Positions 11,182 to 24,326 of a DNA stretch of 64,000 nucleotides are shown in pieces. Below the pieces are notes generated by a model, which saw nothing but the letters and a program-made list of their open reading frames with translations, was not told the origin of the DNA and searched no databases. Numbering within the stretch: position 1 is the stretch's first letter; each line of letters starts with the position of its first letter. The translations under genes were made by a program, and so were the position numbers. This stretch comes from Conchocele bisecta (Eukaryota; Mollusca; Bivalvia; Lucinida; Thyasiridae), in NCBI GenBank assembly GCA_029237695.1, contig CM055271.1, positions 79,433,488-79,497,487 on the forward strand. Direction: 5' to 3'.

Positions 11182-11730
11182 TTAAAGGTACATGCCCACT
11201 CAGTAGGCACAAAATGTTCTTTATATCAGAGAGATCATCTGAGACATTATCTGGCAAAATAAACATTCATTCACCATTACCCCACGTATTGATTTGCATT
11301 ATTATGCATTTTATGCATTTTATGCATTTTATGCATTTTATGCATTTTATATCAGCCGTAAATGTCCACACTAATATTAGGGGCAATAACCGTGTTTCCT
11401 TAAAATGTTAACGGACATTACTATTTATTCTCTGTATTTATTTTTTTAAGTGAAATGATCATACTTTATAATCTGTCGAAAATATTATTTGTTCAGGTGA
11501 CGCATTTAATTAGTATAAATAATTAAAACATATCATGCTTCATTTGCATATGAAAATAGCCTGATACCGCCTGCGCGTCACTATCAGTACAATTAATATT
11601 ACTCAATGATTATATCTGTATAGCGGGCACTCGTAATTGTAGAATTGGTGGAATAGTGACACTATTATACACATATATTTAATTTCTATAAAGAAAATGT
11701 TGTGCCTACTGAGTGGGTATGCACCTTTAA
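11182..11730 (+). mobile_element. MITE family A copy, full length with TTTTATGCAT expansion
   Basis: Both ends are intact (TTAAAGGTACATGCCCACTC and its complement with one change). Near 11306-11346 a 10-bp unit, TTTTATGCAT, is repeated about five times where other copies have one TATACATTTTATATC. This explains the extra length. Confidence 0.9.
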
Positions 11731-11758
11731 TGCGTGAGTCTTTTGGAGAGGATCAACC

Positions 11759-11818
11759 ACAGTGGAACATCTTTAAACTGGAGGTCCTCAGGGTGTCCGG
11801 TTTAGATATGTTCCACCG
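11759..11818. repeat. Pogo-like hairpin MITE (diverged)
   Basis: AGTGGAACATCTTTAAACTG faces GGTTTAGATATGTTCCACC with a GGAGGTCCTCAGGGTGTCC centre. It belongs with the hairpins at 24327, 25681, 32031 and 33698. Confidence 0.55.
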
Positions 11819-11915
11819 TAAATCAGTCATATATCTATGCCAAGGTATTCGACCGTGATTTGCGAACTTAATCATACATTATCATCATAAACATACACCA
11901 ATGAAACCCATAACA

Positions 11916-12280
11916 TTAAAGGTGCATGCCCACTCAGTAGGCACAAACTGTTCTTTATATCGGAGACATCATCTGAGATATTTTCTAGCAAAATAAAAAT
12001 TAATTCACCATTAGCCCACGCATTTATTGGCATTATTATACATTAAATATCAGACCACACTAATATCAGGGGCGATAACAGTGTCTCCTTAAAATGTTAA
12101 CGGACATTACTATTTATTCTCTGTGTTTATTTAACGATCGTACTTTATAATCTGTCGAAAATATTATTTTTTTCAGGTGACGGATTTAATTAGTATAAAT
12201 AATTAAAAAATATCATGCCTCATTTGCATTGACAATAGCCTGATACGATCGTGCGTCACTATCAGTAAAATAAATATTAT
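11916..12280 (+). mobile_element. MITE family A copy, 3'-truncated
   Basis: It starts with TTAAAGGTGCATGCCCACTC and follows the family up to CTATCAGTAAAATAAATATT. It then changes abruptly at 12281 into the unrelated repeat beginning GCGAAAACTGAGTTCTC. The right terminal repeat is missing. Confidence 0.8.
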
Positions 12281-13890
12281 TGCGAAAACTGAGTTCTCTA
12301 TGGGAATTTAACATGGGGTGAAAACGAGGTGAAGAACCTAGAGGAAGATACGAAACCGAAATATTTTGGAAATTGATTCTGAAACCTAGCTAGATAGCTT
12401 GGAATGTATGTAACTAATTACTAATTACTAACTAATTTTGAAATCGGTCCACTATTTCTGAAATTATAAAAAAAATCCCCAAGTTAAATCCCCATAGTCT
12501 ATGGGGATTTAACATGTGCAAATGTTTTTCTCGCAATAAAATCAATATTGGACCAAATTTAATGAAATAAAAAGAAGGCACGTTCTTAAATTTTGCTGAA
12601 TTTTAATATTATCGAATGCATTGTTTATATGGCCGTAAAATGTGGGCAGGTTTCGTGAAACAGACAGTAAGTTTACTTAATATTATTTGCACAAACAAAT
12701 AAATGCTCGTCTGTGCGTTCACCTAGTACATTCCTTATCTGAGATACCACTTTATAATGAAAAAATATATATTTTTAATTAATCCAGATACATGTAGTAA
12801 ACTATGGTAAACCAAATGCCGCCCTGTGTTCCCTATAGTACGTTCTACGCGCCACAGCATTGATGTTTAAGGTATGTATAACACGCCGACCAAGCTATTC
12901 ATAAACTCTATATGATACAGAACACTGGATTGGCCAATTCAATTCCGGCCTGTGGCTGTATTGTAAGTAGGTCAATCCTCCTTTTTAACAATAACTGCCG
13001 GGTTGGATGATAAATTACTTCCAACAAGCCAGATATAACCGGCCCTGCCTAACATCCAGCCGTGGGCTGTAACTAGGTCAATCCGAAACGCATCCGGAAA
13101 TTAGAATGGCTCGGGCTAGGTTCTCGTATTTTCGTACATTGTTGCGTCGCATATAATGTAAATGATGAGGGATACAGTATTTTAAACACCCGAAAAGGGG
13201 TCGTTTGTGTAGTTACATGTAGCTGGAACTTATGCATTGGAGCTGGTTTCCTATTGTGCTAACTATTTTATCAGAATATATCGGACACGGAATATTGTGA
13301 TCTATTAAATAATAGTTTTACTACATATAGATATATTTTAAATTGTATGATAATCACATTTTCATCATTTAATCGTAGTTTTTATGCTTACGCGGCCCAC
13401 GCGATCGGTTTCATTACCTAAAGACTAGCAGACGAACCCACTGTCACAGACGACTACATTCACTACTGTCTGTTTCACGAAACCTGCCCAAATTTGACGG
13501 CCATATAAACAATGCAAAAACAATATTATTTTCGATAATATTAAATTTTATCCAAAATTTAAAAACGAGCCTTCTTTTTAGTTCGTGAAATTTGGTCAAA
13601 TATTGATTTTATTACGAAAAATGAATTCTCTATGGGAATTTAACATGGGGAAAAAAGAGGTGGAGAGGAGGAGTCGAAAAACGAAAAATTTGGGAAATTT
13701 ATTCTAAAACCTAGCGAGATAGCTTAGAAATAATCTAACTCAGAAAACAAAAGATACATTTTGAAAATCGGTCCACTACTTCTGAAATTAGAAAATTAAT
13801 TTTTTCGCAATAAAATAAATATTGGACAACATTACGAAATATAAGTATTTATATAGCCGTACAATTTGGGCAGGTTTCGTGAAACAGACA
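12281..13890. repeat. Composite repeat with inverted and direct blocks
   Basis: The block TCTCTATGGGAATTTAACAT occurs at about 12296 and again at about 13630 in the same direction. A second block containing GGCAGGTTTCGTGAAACAGA occurs forward at about 12646 and 13869 and reversed at about 13470-13495. The ~800 bp between the inverted blocks hold no recognisable gene. It looks like a palindromic-ended element with a partial duplicate. Confidence 0.6.
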
Positions 13891-14161
13891 GTCGGATCAC
13901 CACTCCCACTGTCCCCATTTATTTCTAAATCACGTGTATTTAACCCTTACACCGCCATCTTATTTTTTGTCGTCTGTTGTATTTTCTATTTTCCATTTTT
14001 ATCACCTAAAACATGCTTTGACAGCACTTTATAATAATTTACAACATGCTTTGACAGCACTTCAGGATCATTTCCATTAATATTATTTGACTTTAACAAG
14101 TTCATCTTTTTCACAAACTTTCAAATTCGCATAAATTAATTTTTCCGCCATTTCTGAAATG

Positions 14162-14669
14162 TTAAAGGAATACGCCCACTCAATAGGCACAAAATGTTCT
14201 TTATATCAGAGACATCATCTCAGACATTTTCAGGCAAAATAAACAAGCATTCACCAATATCCCACGTATTGATTGGCATTATTATACATTTTATATCAGA
14301 CGTAACATTCCACACTGATATCAGGGGCGGTAACCGTGTTTCCTTAAAATGTTAACGTACATTACTATTTACAATCTGTATTTATTTGTTGATGTGCAAT
14401 TATCATAATTTATAATCTGTCGAAAATATTATTTTTTCAGGCGACGCATTTAATCAGTATAAATAATCAAAATAATAGCATGCCTCAAATATGAAAATAG
14501 ACTGATAACAACGCGCGTCACTATCAGTAAAATAAATATTACTAAATTATTATATCTGTATAGCGAACACTCGTAATATTTAGAACTGGTGGAATAGTGA
14601 AACAATTATACATGTATTTAATTCCTATAAAGAACAGTTTGTGCCTACTGAGTGGGCATGTACCTTTAA
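14162..14669 (+). mobile_element. MITE family A copy, full length
   Basis: It is bounded by TTAAAGGAATACGCCCACTC and its partner GAGTGGGCATGTACCTTTAA. Internal landmarks are as in the other forward copies. Confidence 0.9.
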
Positions 14670-14716
14670 TGTTGCATGGAATAATAGGTTCTACATGTAC
14701 GTAGTCACTCGTTTCC

Positions 14717-14965
14717 ATAATTGAGACAGGCAATGAGATTTTGTACCTTCAGACATCTGCGTAATTTCCTTAAATACGTTTAGACAATTTAAAATATTTT
14801 CCATAAATAAAGTCAAAAGTTGACAAAAGTTTCAGATTCCGCATATACTCTGAACATTTTGTGAACTTCTGACGCCATTTACGGAAACTATTGTAAATTT
14901 TGTAACTGTATTTCATGAAATTACGCAGATGTCCGAAGGTACAAAGGCGTGTCTCAATTATAGAG
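14717..14965. mobile_element. MITE-like element, family B, full length
   Basis: Terminal inverted sequences are present: TTTTGTACCTTCAGACATCT at the left and GATGTCCGAAGGTACAAA at the right, with CTGCGTAATTTC / GAAATTACGCAG inside them. The core, TTTTCCATAAATAAAGTC, is shared with 974-1206. Confidence 0.75.
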
Positions 14966-15327
14966 TCAAGTCTCGCGATTTGCCTCAAACGTGAACGTTC
15001 TAGGTTGTTCGGGATACGTGACACACGTGGTTATTTCTCTGCAGATAATTGAGAAGCCTCATTAATGCCAAGCTGACATATTTCTTGCATTGCAACAGGA
15101 TGTGTTGATGTAAAACATATGGGCAGTTGGCAAGTGTGACGAGTACAGTATCAAGAAACTGACGATGATGCATTCCCTGCAGTGTATTCTATCAAACATA
15201 ATGAGAACGTACTGGCAACGGAATGTTGCAATGTCTTAGTTTACGACACGTCTATCCCAGTTGCCGGGAAAACATAACTACTTCAAGAAAATGATTTTTA
15301 TTCGTGGCATTCCTTCTTAGATTCGGG

Positions 15328-16270
15328 TGGTTGGTCATGGTGAGATGTCCGACTGATCAAGTGCTAAACTAGTCCTGGTGCGAGGGCCGACTGATTAAGT
15401 TCTAAACTAGTCCTGGAGCAATGGCCGACTGATCAAATTATAAACTAGTTCTGGACGATGGCCGACTGATCAAGTTCTAAACTAGTCCTGATGCGATGGT
15501 CGACTGATCGAGTGCTATACTTGTCCTGGTGCGATGGCCGACTGATCAAGGGCTGTGCGAGTCCTAGTGCGATGGCCAACTTATCAAGTGCTATACTAGT
15601 CCTGGTGCGATGGCTGACTGATCAAGTTCTAAACTAGTCCTGGTGCGATGGCCGACTGATCAAGTGCTATACTAGTCCTGGTGAGATGGTCGACTGATCA
15701 AGTTCTAAATTAGTCCTGGTGCGATGGCCGACTGATCAAGTTATAAACTAGTCCTGGAGCGATGGCCGACTGATCAAGTGCTAAGCTAGTCCTGGTGCGA
15801 TGGCCGACTGATCAAGTTCTAAACTAGTCCTGGAGCGATGGCCGACTGATCAAGTTCTAAAGTAGTCCTGGTGCGATGGCCGACTGATCAAGTTCTAAAC
15901 TACTCCTGGTGTGATGGCCTACTGATCAAGTGCTTAACTAGTCCTGGTGCGATGGCCGACTGATCAAGTGCTATACTAGTCCTGGTGAGATGGTCGACTG
16001 ATCAAGTTCTAAATTAGTCCTGGTGCGATGGCCGACTGATCAAGTTATAAACTAGTCCTGGAGCGATGGCCGACTGATCAAGTGCTAAACTAGTCCTGGT
16101 GCGATGGCCGACTGATCAAGTTCTAAACTAGTCCTGGAGCGATGGCCGACTGATCAAGTTCTAAACTAGTCCTGGTGCGATGGCCGACTGATCAAGTTCT
16201 AAACTACTCCTGGTGTGATGGCCTACTGATCAAGTGCTTAACTAGTCCTGGTGCGATGGCCGACTGATCA
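15328..16270. repeat. 38-bp minisatellite, copy 1, with ~304-bp higher-order repeat
   Basis: About 25 tandem copies of a 38-bp unit containing GATGGCCGACTGATCAAGTT and CTAAACTAGTCCTGG. From 15663 a block of eight variant units is repeated almost exactly from 15969 to 16270, giving a higher-order period near 304 bp. The same unit forms the array at 37320-38920. Confidence 0.92.
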
Positions 16271-16399
16271 AGGGAAATTTCAAAGTAATTTGACCGTGAC
16301 ATTGGGCACATATAAATAATAATGAAAATGTAGGTGACAAATACACAGTATGTGAAGTTTCGAGTGAATTGGTGAAGCGGTTTCAGAGATATAGTGTTC

Positions 16400-16917
16400 T
16401 TAAAGGTACATGCCCAATCAGTAGGCACAAAATGTTCTTTATATCGGAGACATCATCTGAGACATTTTCGGGCAAAATAAACATTAATTCACCATTAATA
16501 CACATATCTATTGGCATTATTATACATTTTATATCAGACGTAAATTTCCACACTGCTATCAGGAGCGATAACCGTGTTTCCTTAAAATGTTACCAAGACA
16601 TTACTATTTATTTTTTGATGAGCAATGATACTTTATAATCTGTCGAAAACATTATTTTTTCAGTTGATCACATTTAATTAGTATAAGTAATTAAAAAATA
16701 TCATGCCCCATTTGCCTATGAAAATAGCCTGATATCACCACGTGTCACTCTCAGTGAAATAAACATTACTAAATGATTATATCCATATAACGGGCACACG
16801 TAATGTTTAGAACTGGTGGAATAGTGACACAATTATACACTTATTTAATTCCTACAAATAACTGAGAATACACATAACTTTAATTGTTGTGCCTACTGAG
16901 TGGGTATGTACCTTTAA
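16400..16917 (+). mobile_element. MITE family A copy
   Basis: It starts TTAAAGGTACATGCCCAATC and ends GAGTGGGTATGTACCTTTAA. The duplicate is at 39304-39777. Confidence 0.88.
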
Positions 16918-17129
16918 TCAGCATAAATAATTAAAAAATATCATGCCTCATTTGAAAATAGCTTGATACCACCGCTAGTCATTATCAGTAAAATAAATAT
17001 TACTAAATGATTATATATGGATAGCGGGCACACGTAATTTTTAGAACTGGTGGAATAGTGACACAATGATACACTTATTTAATTTCTATAAAGAACAGTT
17101 TGTGCCTACTGAGTGGGCATGTACCTTTA
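16918..17129 (+). mobile_element. MITE family A, right half only
   Basis: A second right half directly follows the previous copy. It begins at TCAGCATAAATAATTAAAAA and ends GAGTGGGCATGTACCTTTA. The left half is absent. The duplicate is at 39778-40001. Confidence 0.8.
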
Positions 17130-17519
17130 CAAACTTTAACCTTAAATCAAAAAAAAAAAACCGGACGCACGAAGTGACGTACATATGGATGTACGTACGT
17201 ATGTAGGCCAATGTGACAACTATATCGCACTGTCCACATGCAGGCATGTCAAAAACTTTGAGGTATTTTTCAAAGTAATTTGACCTTGATATTGGGCACA
17301 GGGGTTGCAGGGGTTGAGCATAGAATTAAAATATGGATAATGATAAATACACATTTGAAGCTTCGAGTGAATTGGCGAAGATGTTTCTGAGATATAGTGT
17401 TCTTAGAAACTTTATCCTACGGTAAATAACAAGAGCTGTAGGAGAACAGCATAGCTCGACTACGAGGGTTGTCGATGTACACATAGCTTGACAAACAAGG
17501 TGGCCGCGGCCTGCATAAA

Positions 17520-17880
17520 AACCTTAACCAAGGTTGACGAAAAACCTTAACCAAGGGAAATTAAGTAAGTATTTCAAGGTTAAATGTATGTCAATGTCAG
17601 ATATAGGTCAGGGGTTATTGATGTACATCACTAGGAGATGAAGTTTTCCAAGTATGGTTGGTGTAGGGCCAGGAGTATTCCATCTACAAGCTTGACTAAA
17701 AACCTTAACCAAGGGGAATTAACTAAGTAATTCAAGAGGAAATGTAGGTCAAGGTCAAATATAGATCAGGGGTTATTGATGCACATCACTAGGAGATGAA
17801 GTTGTCCAAGTATGGTGGGTGTAGGGCCAGTAGTATTGCATATACAAGCTTGAATAAAAACCTTAACCAAGGCGTGACGG
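17520..17880. repeat. Two ~180-bp direct repeats (CCTTAACCAAGG unit)
   Basis: AAAAACCTTAACCAAGG and TGTACATCACTAGGAGATGA-type phrases occur twice about 175-180 bp apart. The unit lies in the stretch absent from the other segmental copy. Non-coding. Confidence 0.65.
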
Positions 17881-18488
17881 TGACGCCGACGCCGACGTGA
17901 CAACATAAGCTCTAACTATTCTTCGAATAGTCGAGCTAACAACCAGATGGGCATGGCCCGCTTGTCGAGCCCACCGAGGCATTTGATGGTCTCGGAGTAT
18001 ATTTATTTGAAGTTTGAATTAAAGTATGTAAAAGCTTTAACGCAAATTTGAAAGTCATTTGACCTTGACCTTGGGCATGTGGGTCGCATGCGTGGGCTAT
18101 AATATGAAAAGATGGATGATAATACAGAATTATCTGAAGATTGAAGCAAATCTGAGTAAGTGTTGTGGAGATATAAGGTATGCAAAAACTTTAACACAAA
18201 TTTCAAAGTCATTTGACCTTGACATTGGGGCACAGGGGCCGCATGAGTGGGACACAGAATGAATATATGGATGATGACTAATAAGCATTTGATGTTTCAA
18301 GTCAATGTGACTGAGGATATGGTATTTAAAAACATACACCAATTTCGGACGGACGCACGGACGTCATTGTGATCACTAAGTCTCGCTTTCCGCAGCAGGC
18401 TCGGCAAAAAGACTACGGATGGACGTCAATGCGCAGACTATATCGCACTGTCCGCAGGCGGTCGCGACAACAATTGTCCAACCCCTTT

Positions 18489-18988
18489 TTAAAGGTGCAT
18501 GCCCACTCAGTAGGCTAAAAATGCTCTTTATGGGAATTAAATAAGTGTATAATTGTCACTATTCCACTAGTTATAAACATTACGAGTGCCCGCTATACAG
18601 ATATAATCATTTGGTAATATTTATTTTACTGATAGTGACGTGCGGTGGTATCGGTATTTTCATGTGCAAATGGGGCATGATATTTTATAATTATTTATAC
18701 TAAGTAAATGCATCAACTGAAAAAAAAGTTAACAGATTAAAAAGTATGATCATTGCACATCAAAAAATAAATACAGAGAATAAATAGTAATGTCCGTTAA
18801 CATTTTAAGGAAACACGGTTATCGTCCCTGATATCAATGTGGAAATTTCCTTCTGATATAAAATGTATAATAATGCCAAACAATACGTGGGTAATGGTAA
18901 ATGATTGTTTATCTGGCCAGAAAATGTCTCCGATGATGTCTCTGACATAAAGAACATGTTGTGCCTACTGAGTGGGCATGTACCTTTA
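18489..18988 (-). mobile_element. MITE family A copy, reverse orientation
   Basis: It starts TTAAAGGTGCATGCCCACTC and ends GAGTGGGCATGTACCTTTA, with internal landmarks reversed. The duplicate is at 40859-41357. Confidence 0.88.
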
Positions 18989-19189
18989 CGCTAGTTCCGC
19001 ACTGTCCCGTGAGACCTATGCATGTGTTAAGTTTCATAAACAATATTGCAAAGGGTGTTCGCGTTATGCTCCGGACAAATCAGTGCGTGAAAAAACAAAG
19101 GGAGATAACTAAACTAGAAAATGTGTTCATAGAACACGGATACCCCACATATCGCTTTCATAATAAACAAGGCAAAATTCCAGTGGCCA

Positions 19190-19600
19190 AAAGGGAGAGA
19201 TAATCCATGACACGGGGTTCGAATCAAAAATCGAAATAAACTTTCCGCATCTACTCATCATAAGGAAGCTACATATCAAATTTCAGTGCTGTAGCTATTA
19301 CAAAAGTTTTACGAGTTACAAGGCAAAATTTTCAAATTCTAATTCAAAAAGGGGGAGATAATCCATGACTCGGGGGTCGAATCAAAATAAACTTTGCAAA
19401 TATACTCATCATAAGGAAGCTACATACCAAGTTTCAGGTGTGTAGCTATTAGGGTTTAAAAGTTTTACGAGCTACAAGCCAAAATTGGAAAATTTTAACT
19501 TGAAAAGGGGGAGATAATCCATGACCATGTGGTCGAATCAAACATACATGTACCAAGTTTCAGGTCTGTAGCTATTACGGTTTAAAAGTTTTACGAGTTA
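19190..19600. repeat. Three ~155-bp direct repeats (GGGGGAGATAATCCATGA unit)
   Basis: Units begin near 19190, 19349 and 19503 with AGGGGGAGATAATCCATGA and include AAGGAAGCTACATA and GTAGCTATTA. The duplicated set lies at about 41563-41990. Confidence 0.75.
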
Positions 19601-20337
19601 CTAGGTTAGTGACGGACGGAAGAACGAACAAGGGTAACACTAAATGCCCACTCCACTATCGTGGTGCGGCTTAAATATTAGTGAGGCAAAAGTTGTCATA
19701 TACAAGTAACTTACCTTAATTCATCAGTTACACATCAGACGATGAATGAACTTTAATTCTGGTGTTGAATATTAAAGTTATTCATTATGTTCAATAGTGC
19801 TGCTTTGACATGACGTGAAATTGAAACATGCATGACATGATCTGGAAGAATAACCACAGATCAAGCACGCATATTCAGAATCACGTCTGTCGGTTCTTAT
19901 CCAGCTCCGATTTCTGTCACCTGTCCACAAAATCCAGAATCCAACATTGTCGCAAATTTAATCCTCTATGTTGGTGTACGTTAGAACATAATGTCACTTA
20001 GTATATTATCCAATGCGTGTTGTAATCTCTCGTTTCTCTAAATAAATGCGTCCAACAATCCCTGTAGCTGCTATCGTGATAAAAAATGTTAAAGGTTCTG
20101 TCAGCGCCTCACATATTGATCTTAATATCCACCATTTTGATTCCAAGTACCAGAATAATGATGTTTCCATGCGCCGTCGTAGTGTTATCTGTCAGATTCC
20201 GTTGTTTATTTGATCAAATTGATGGACAAATTTGTGTCCGCTAATGTCGCCAAGAGCATAATCTGTGACGTTGAATGTAATAATTTGGCATAACTTTTGG
20301 TTGAATGAAGTGATCACTATGGTGAATAAGTGTGTAT

Positions 20338-20440
20338 TTGTGCCCGGTTTGCTCAGTAGGTAGAGCGATGGTGTGGTAAACCAGAGATCCCCGGTTCGAT
20401 TCCGAGCTGGTGCGCATCTTTCTCACCCTGTGATATTTAG
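20338..20440 (+). repeat. tRNA-derived SINE-like unit
   Basis: The unit has a tRNA-like D-arm (GCTCAGTAGGTAGAGC), an anticodon-like hairpin (TGGT/ACCA around 20371) and a T-loop (GGTTCGATTCC), followed by CATCTTTCTCACCCTGTGA. The acceptor ends do not pair, so it is not a functional tRNA. The A and B boxes fit an RNA polymerase III promoter of a SINE. The duplicate is at 42728-42820. Confidence 0.65.
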
Positions 20441-20448
20441 CGCCCAAC

Positions 20449-20776
20449 GTAGTTGCGGGAAGTAACTCTGCAGAATACTCCCACATCGTCCGTACCGAGA
20501 GTTATGGTGCTCTCCGTAGGTTTCCCCTGCAAAGTACCAAATCACATCTGATTTGCACTTCAACTGTTAATTGCGACATATTTTCTGTATTTTTCAATTG
20601 AAAGAAATGTCAGTATTATACTGATTCATTTCTGTGTAATAAGTACAGACAAATATGTCACAATTAACAGCTAAAGCTCGAATGAGATCCGATTCGGTAC
20701 TATGCAGGAAAAACCTATGGAGCACTCTGGGTACGGACGATAATTGAGAATTCTGCAGTTACTTGCCGCAACTACT
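20449..20776. mobile_element. Inverted-repeat element (GTTGCGGGAAGTAACTCTG ends)
   Basis: The left end GTTGCGGGAAGTAACTCTGC faces GCAGTTACTTGCCGCAAC at the right, and inner sequences also face each other (GTGCTCCATAGG-type and AATTGCGACATATTT / AAATATGTCACAATT). It is a ~330-bp foldback MITE duplicated at 42837-43170, with short ends at 11125 and 31064. Confidence 0.75.
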
Positions 20777-21025
20777 CCCAACTTGGAGTCGTGACTGATG
20801 AAGAAATGTTACACAAATATGGAATTCTGGGTGGAAATATTTCTGACCAGTGATAATTGTTGCCCAACGAAGGACCGCGACTGATAAATACTCCCAAAAT
20901 TGTACCCAAACATATGGAATTCGGAGACAAAAATTAAACATGGAATTCGAGGACGAATTTCAATTTGGCGGAGAAGAATGTCACAGTACGCAACTGACCA
21001 TGGGGATGAAGTGTGTATGATCTGT

Positions 21026-21125
21026 GCCTTGTTAGCTTGCTCGGTAGAGCCATGGGCATGGTACGGTAAACATGAGGTGCCTGGTTCGATTCCGGGCCGT
21101 TATTTATCTTTCTCACTCTGTGACA
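21026..21125 (+). repeat. tRNA-derived SINE-like unit, second type
   Basis: TAGCTTGCTCGGTAGAGCC forms the A-box/D-arm part and GGTTCGATTCCGGGCC the B-box part, followed by ATCTTTCTCACTCTGTGACA, the same tail seen in the unit at 20338. The duplicate is at about 43423-43520. Confidence 0.6.
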
Positions 21126-22436
21126 CAAGTAAACCGTTTTATTTTAAAGAAATGGCTATCACCGGAATAAATATTATCTTCACAAAATTTGATTCGGGCC
21201 AATAGAAATCAACAGCCAGAACAGAACGTTTGCAGTAATAGAAATCTAATTCCAAAATAAATTGTAATTGTTTTTTTTACGAACAGGTTTCGAAAATTAA
21301 AATATGCTTTTCTTTTAAAATTATTATCAATATGTTCACCATGTTATTATGGTTAATATGCAATTCACAGTCTCCTTGCAGCTTGAAATTGAAAGACATT
21401 ATGAAAAGTTGTGTTGATCTCAGAAATTGTCATGTCGACTATAGGATCGTGTCGAAATAATGTTAACAGAATAAGAAAACGTAATTTGATACCGACGAAA
21501 AAGTAAACAAAACGCAAAATTTATGCTTAGTTTTGCAATATTATACCGTAGACCACACATTATAATTTGATTTTATATGAAAATAAATATAGTGTGAGTA
21601 TGGTGGTGTCTATTAATGTGTTCTTGATATTCGGAACAGCAGTGACGACATTTTGTTTTGTCCAAGAAATTGTCAAGGTCAATGTTTCACTGTTGTCTCG
21701 CAATAACCCGCCGCTTTATATTTGCGCACCAAAAAAACAGATCACCAATACCGCTGACTTTCTAGCCACTTTGAATGAAATAGATGGGATAAAATTTTGG
21801 ATTGGAACACCAATACGTTTGTAAGCTATTTCGATTTTATTGCCGCATTGGTCAAACAGAGCGGTCCGCTGGTTTGACCGCAGAGCGCAGCGTAAAGCAG
21901 TCATTCTTTCGCAGTTTAAAGTAAACTGCAATTAAAAGCGGAGCGCAGCTCTAACTGCGCTATAAGTATTGCTATTCCGCAACCAACTCTTTGGACCGCA
22001 GTCACATGATTGCAGTCCGATTGCGGTCCAATTGCAATTAATGGTAACGCGAATTGCAATCCTGCGATCCAGGAATTGCAATTCGCCTGGTAAGAGAACC
22101 GCAGGCCACTCTGTATCAGGAGGCGTGTATTAGGTCTATGTATAAATATCTATGTTTAGTGAAATGCACTATTTCATATAGAATAGTTGCTGATTAAAAT
22201 TATGCAGATTACTATACTGAATTGTTTACATTATCACAACCATTATTTTGGTTAGAAAATATTATATTTCATTAAATACAAAAATATCTATGCATAAATT
22301 AAAATTTCTCCCTCAAAGTACACTTACCGAGATAAGTGTGCTTAGATATTTTGGTGAAATCGGCTACAACATATGTGTCTCCACAAAACACAATTTATTT
22401 CACGCGTCATGTTCACTTCCCTTTCTGTCCGTGTAG

Positions 22437-22759
22437 ATGAGGCGACGTTTCCGGCCGTGGCGTTGGCACAGACAGCTATTGTCTCCCTGGTTAAGGGTGA
22501 CGTCATTTCCGTCAAATGTATCAACACAGGCACCAGCAACATGTACCAGCGCATTAACTACCATAATATTTTCAGCGGTGTTTTGATTCAGAAGTTATCC
22601 TTATTATATAGTATTACGTACTTTCGTTTCCCATTGAATACAATACATGGAACATACATGTATATATGGAACGCAACTCGTCAATATTTTGCCATGTTGA
22701 TGTATCGTGAGTTCATATTGGTCTGTGCCGGAACTACGTTTCACCACCTCGTAAAATAA
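22437..22759 (+). pseudogene. C1q-domain exon with large internal deletion
   Basis: This is a duplicate of the intact exon at 28957-29405. It has the same pyrimidine-rich acceptor (CTTTCTGTCCGTGTAG) and the same first residues (DEAT.PAVA), then jumps straight to QTAIVSLVKGDVISVKC. Around 250 bp, covering most of the beta-strands, is missing. The deletion keeps the frame, so the end of the domain (NIFSGVLIQKL) is still read. The original stop is lost and the frame runs on to 22759. No signal-peptide exon was found upstream of this copy. It could not form a complete C1q fold. Confidence 0.75.
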
Positions 22760-23019
22760 TCCCTTCTCAGTCATCACTTATTTGCATACTTCTGTTATAG
22801 TTATATGTTTTCGAAGTGTTTATAAATTGTGAGTGATTTACGTATATAATAAAAAGGTTACTTAATTTGTAAGTTGATATATGCCACTCGTTCCACCGTG
22901 CAACGATACTGCGCTCCTACAGTCGCGCAATATCGTACGCTACGGAACTCGTGCATATATCCACATGGAAATGAAATAACATATAAATACACCGTGCCAT
23001 TAGAACCTGCTGATAACGC

Positions 23020-23254
23020 CACCTGGTGCCCATTTCACTAAACAAGTTCGTAAGTGCTGACTTTGCCTGCATAAACACATTTACACTGACGGCCGATGCT
23101 GGAAACTCGTGTTGATATGTTCACTTGTACTGATGTGCGTCTGTACGTGCACAATGGTAACGTTAATTAACCACGTAACCTTATTAGTAGAAATATTCGT
23201 ATGAACATTTTCATCGCAATGAGTTTAGTGAAACGGGAACCTGGTTGTCATCCC
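23020..23254. mobile_element. MITE-like element, family C (CCCATTTCACTAAAC ends)
   Basis: The left end ACCTGGTGCCCATTTCACTA faces TTTAGTGAAACGGGAACCTG at the right. Related copies lie at 30632-30856 and 35568-35819. No coding content. Confidence 0.7.
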
Positions 23255-24326
23255 TTAAATATGTGTACTTTAGTTGAGCGCAAGCTACACAAATACAGCC
23301 CGTGTCAGGTTAAAACCAACGAACACATGTATAAACGATAGGCAATCGTTTGTTTGTGAACCTGTAGCCTATTTCACCAACATCGCAGAGTATACTTTTC
23401 TAGCAAAGTATACTTTGGGGAGAAATCTTCTATTATAGGATAAATTTATTAATTGTTATTATACTGAATTTATTACATTATCACAGCCCTTTTGCATACT
23501 TTTAATCATCAAATATATGCAGTCGGTAGTTCTATATGAAATAATGCATTTTGAGAAAAGTAAATGATTACTCCCTCAAAGTATACTTTGCTAGATAAGT
23601 ATACTTTGCAATTTTGAATAAATCGGCTACTGATGACATGCCATGCAATATACAAAAACAAGCACGGCGGCAAACCGATGAGCATTTGGCGTGCTTCGCC
23701 TTTCATCGGTATAACTATATATATGCACAAGGCTTATAGCTTTGGTCGGACACGACCTCATATCACAACAAATTCCGCAACTTTATTAACGCTAATGTAA
23801 ATATTTTGGCGGAATGTGCACATGTTCATTTGAGAATTATTGTTATCTTGCTAAACTAGCATAATTAGAACACAATTATGCAAAGAATATTGAATTACAC
23901 TTGGTTTTCCTAGGTCGTACACGACCTCGCATAATACTAAATTAAATAGTGTGTTTAAGGCTCTAACGTCAATATTGTAGTGGCAAGTTCATATGTTCAT
24001 TTGCGAATTATCGTTATGCTGCAGAAATACATAATATATATTTAATCTCAATGAAGTAATCATTTAAATTTATTCAGTATTACCAGCGCCGTTCAATCAT
24101 AGCAGTACCGACGAAAGCCGAAACATAAACTGCATAAACCATGTAAACACATGTTCGTCTAGTAAACGGCGCAAGAGATGCGTTTATGCGATAGTTGTAA
24201 GTATATGTAGGGCTGAGTGGCATCTCGTCAAGAAACCGGCATGTTCCGCCGGTACCGTGTATAGCACATGTGACAAGTGACGTACAGTTAGTACCTATAG
24301 ACATACCAACCACGGGCAATACACTG

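Larger units (their letters stand above)
16271..21814. repeat. Segmental duplication, copy 1 (non-array part)
   Basis: From 16271 to about 21814 the sequence aligns in the same order and direction with 39174-44205. Shared contents are two MITE A copies plus a partial one, a GGGGGAGATAATCCATGA tandem repeat, tRNA-derived units and the CATTATAATTTGATTTTATA region. Copy 1 has about 500 extra bases near 17410-17940. No host gene was recognised in either copy. Confidence 0.9.

Noticed and set aside
20338..20440. Functional tRNA gene
   Set aside because: D- and T-arms look fair but the acceptor stem does not pair, and a constant tail follows both tRNA-like types. SINE-like units are the better explanation.
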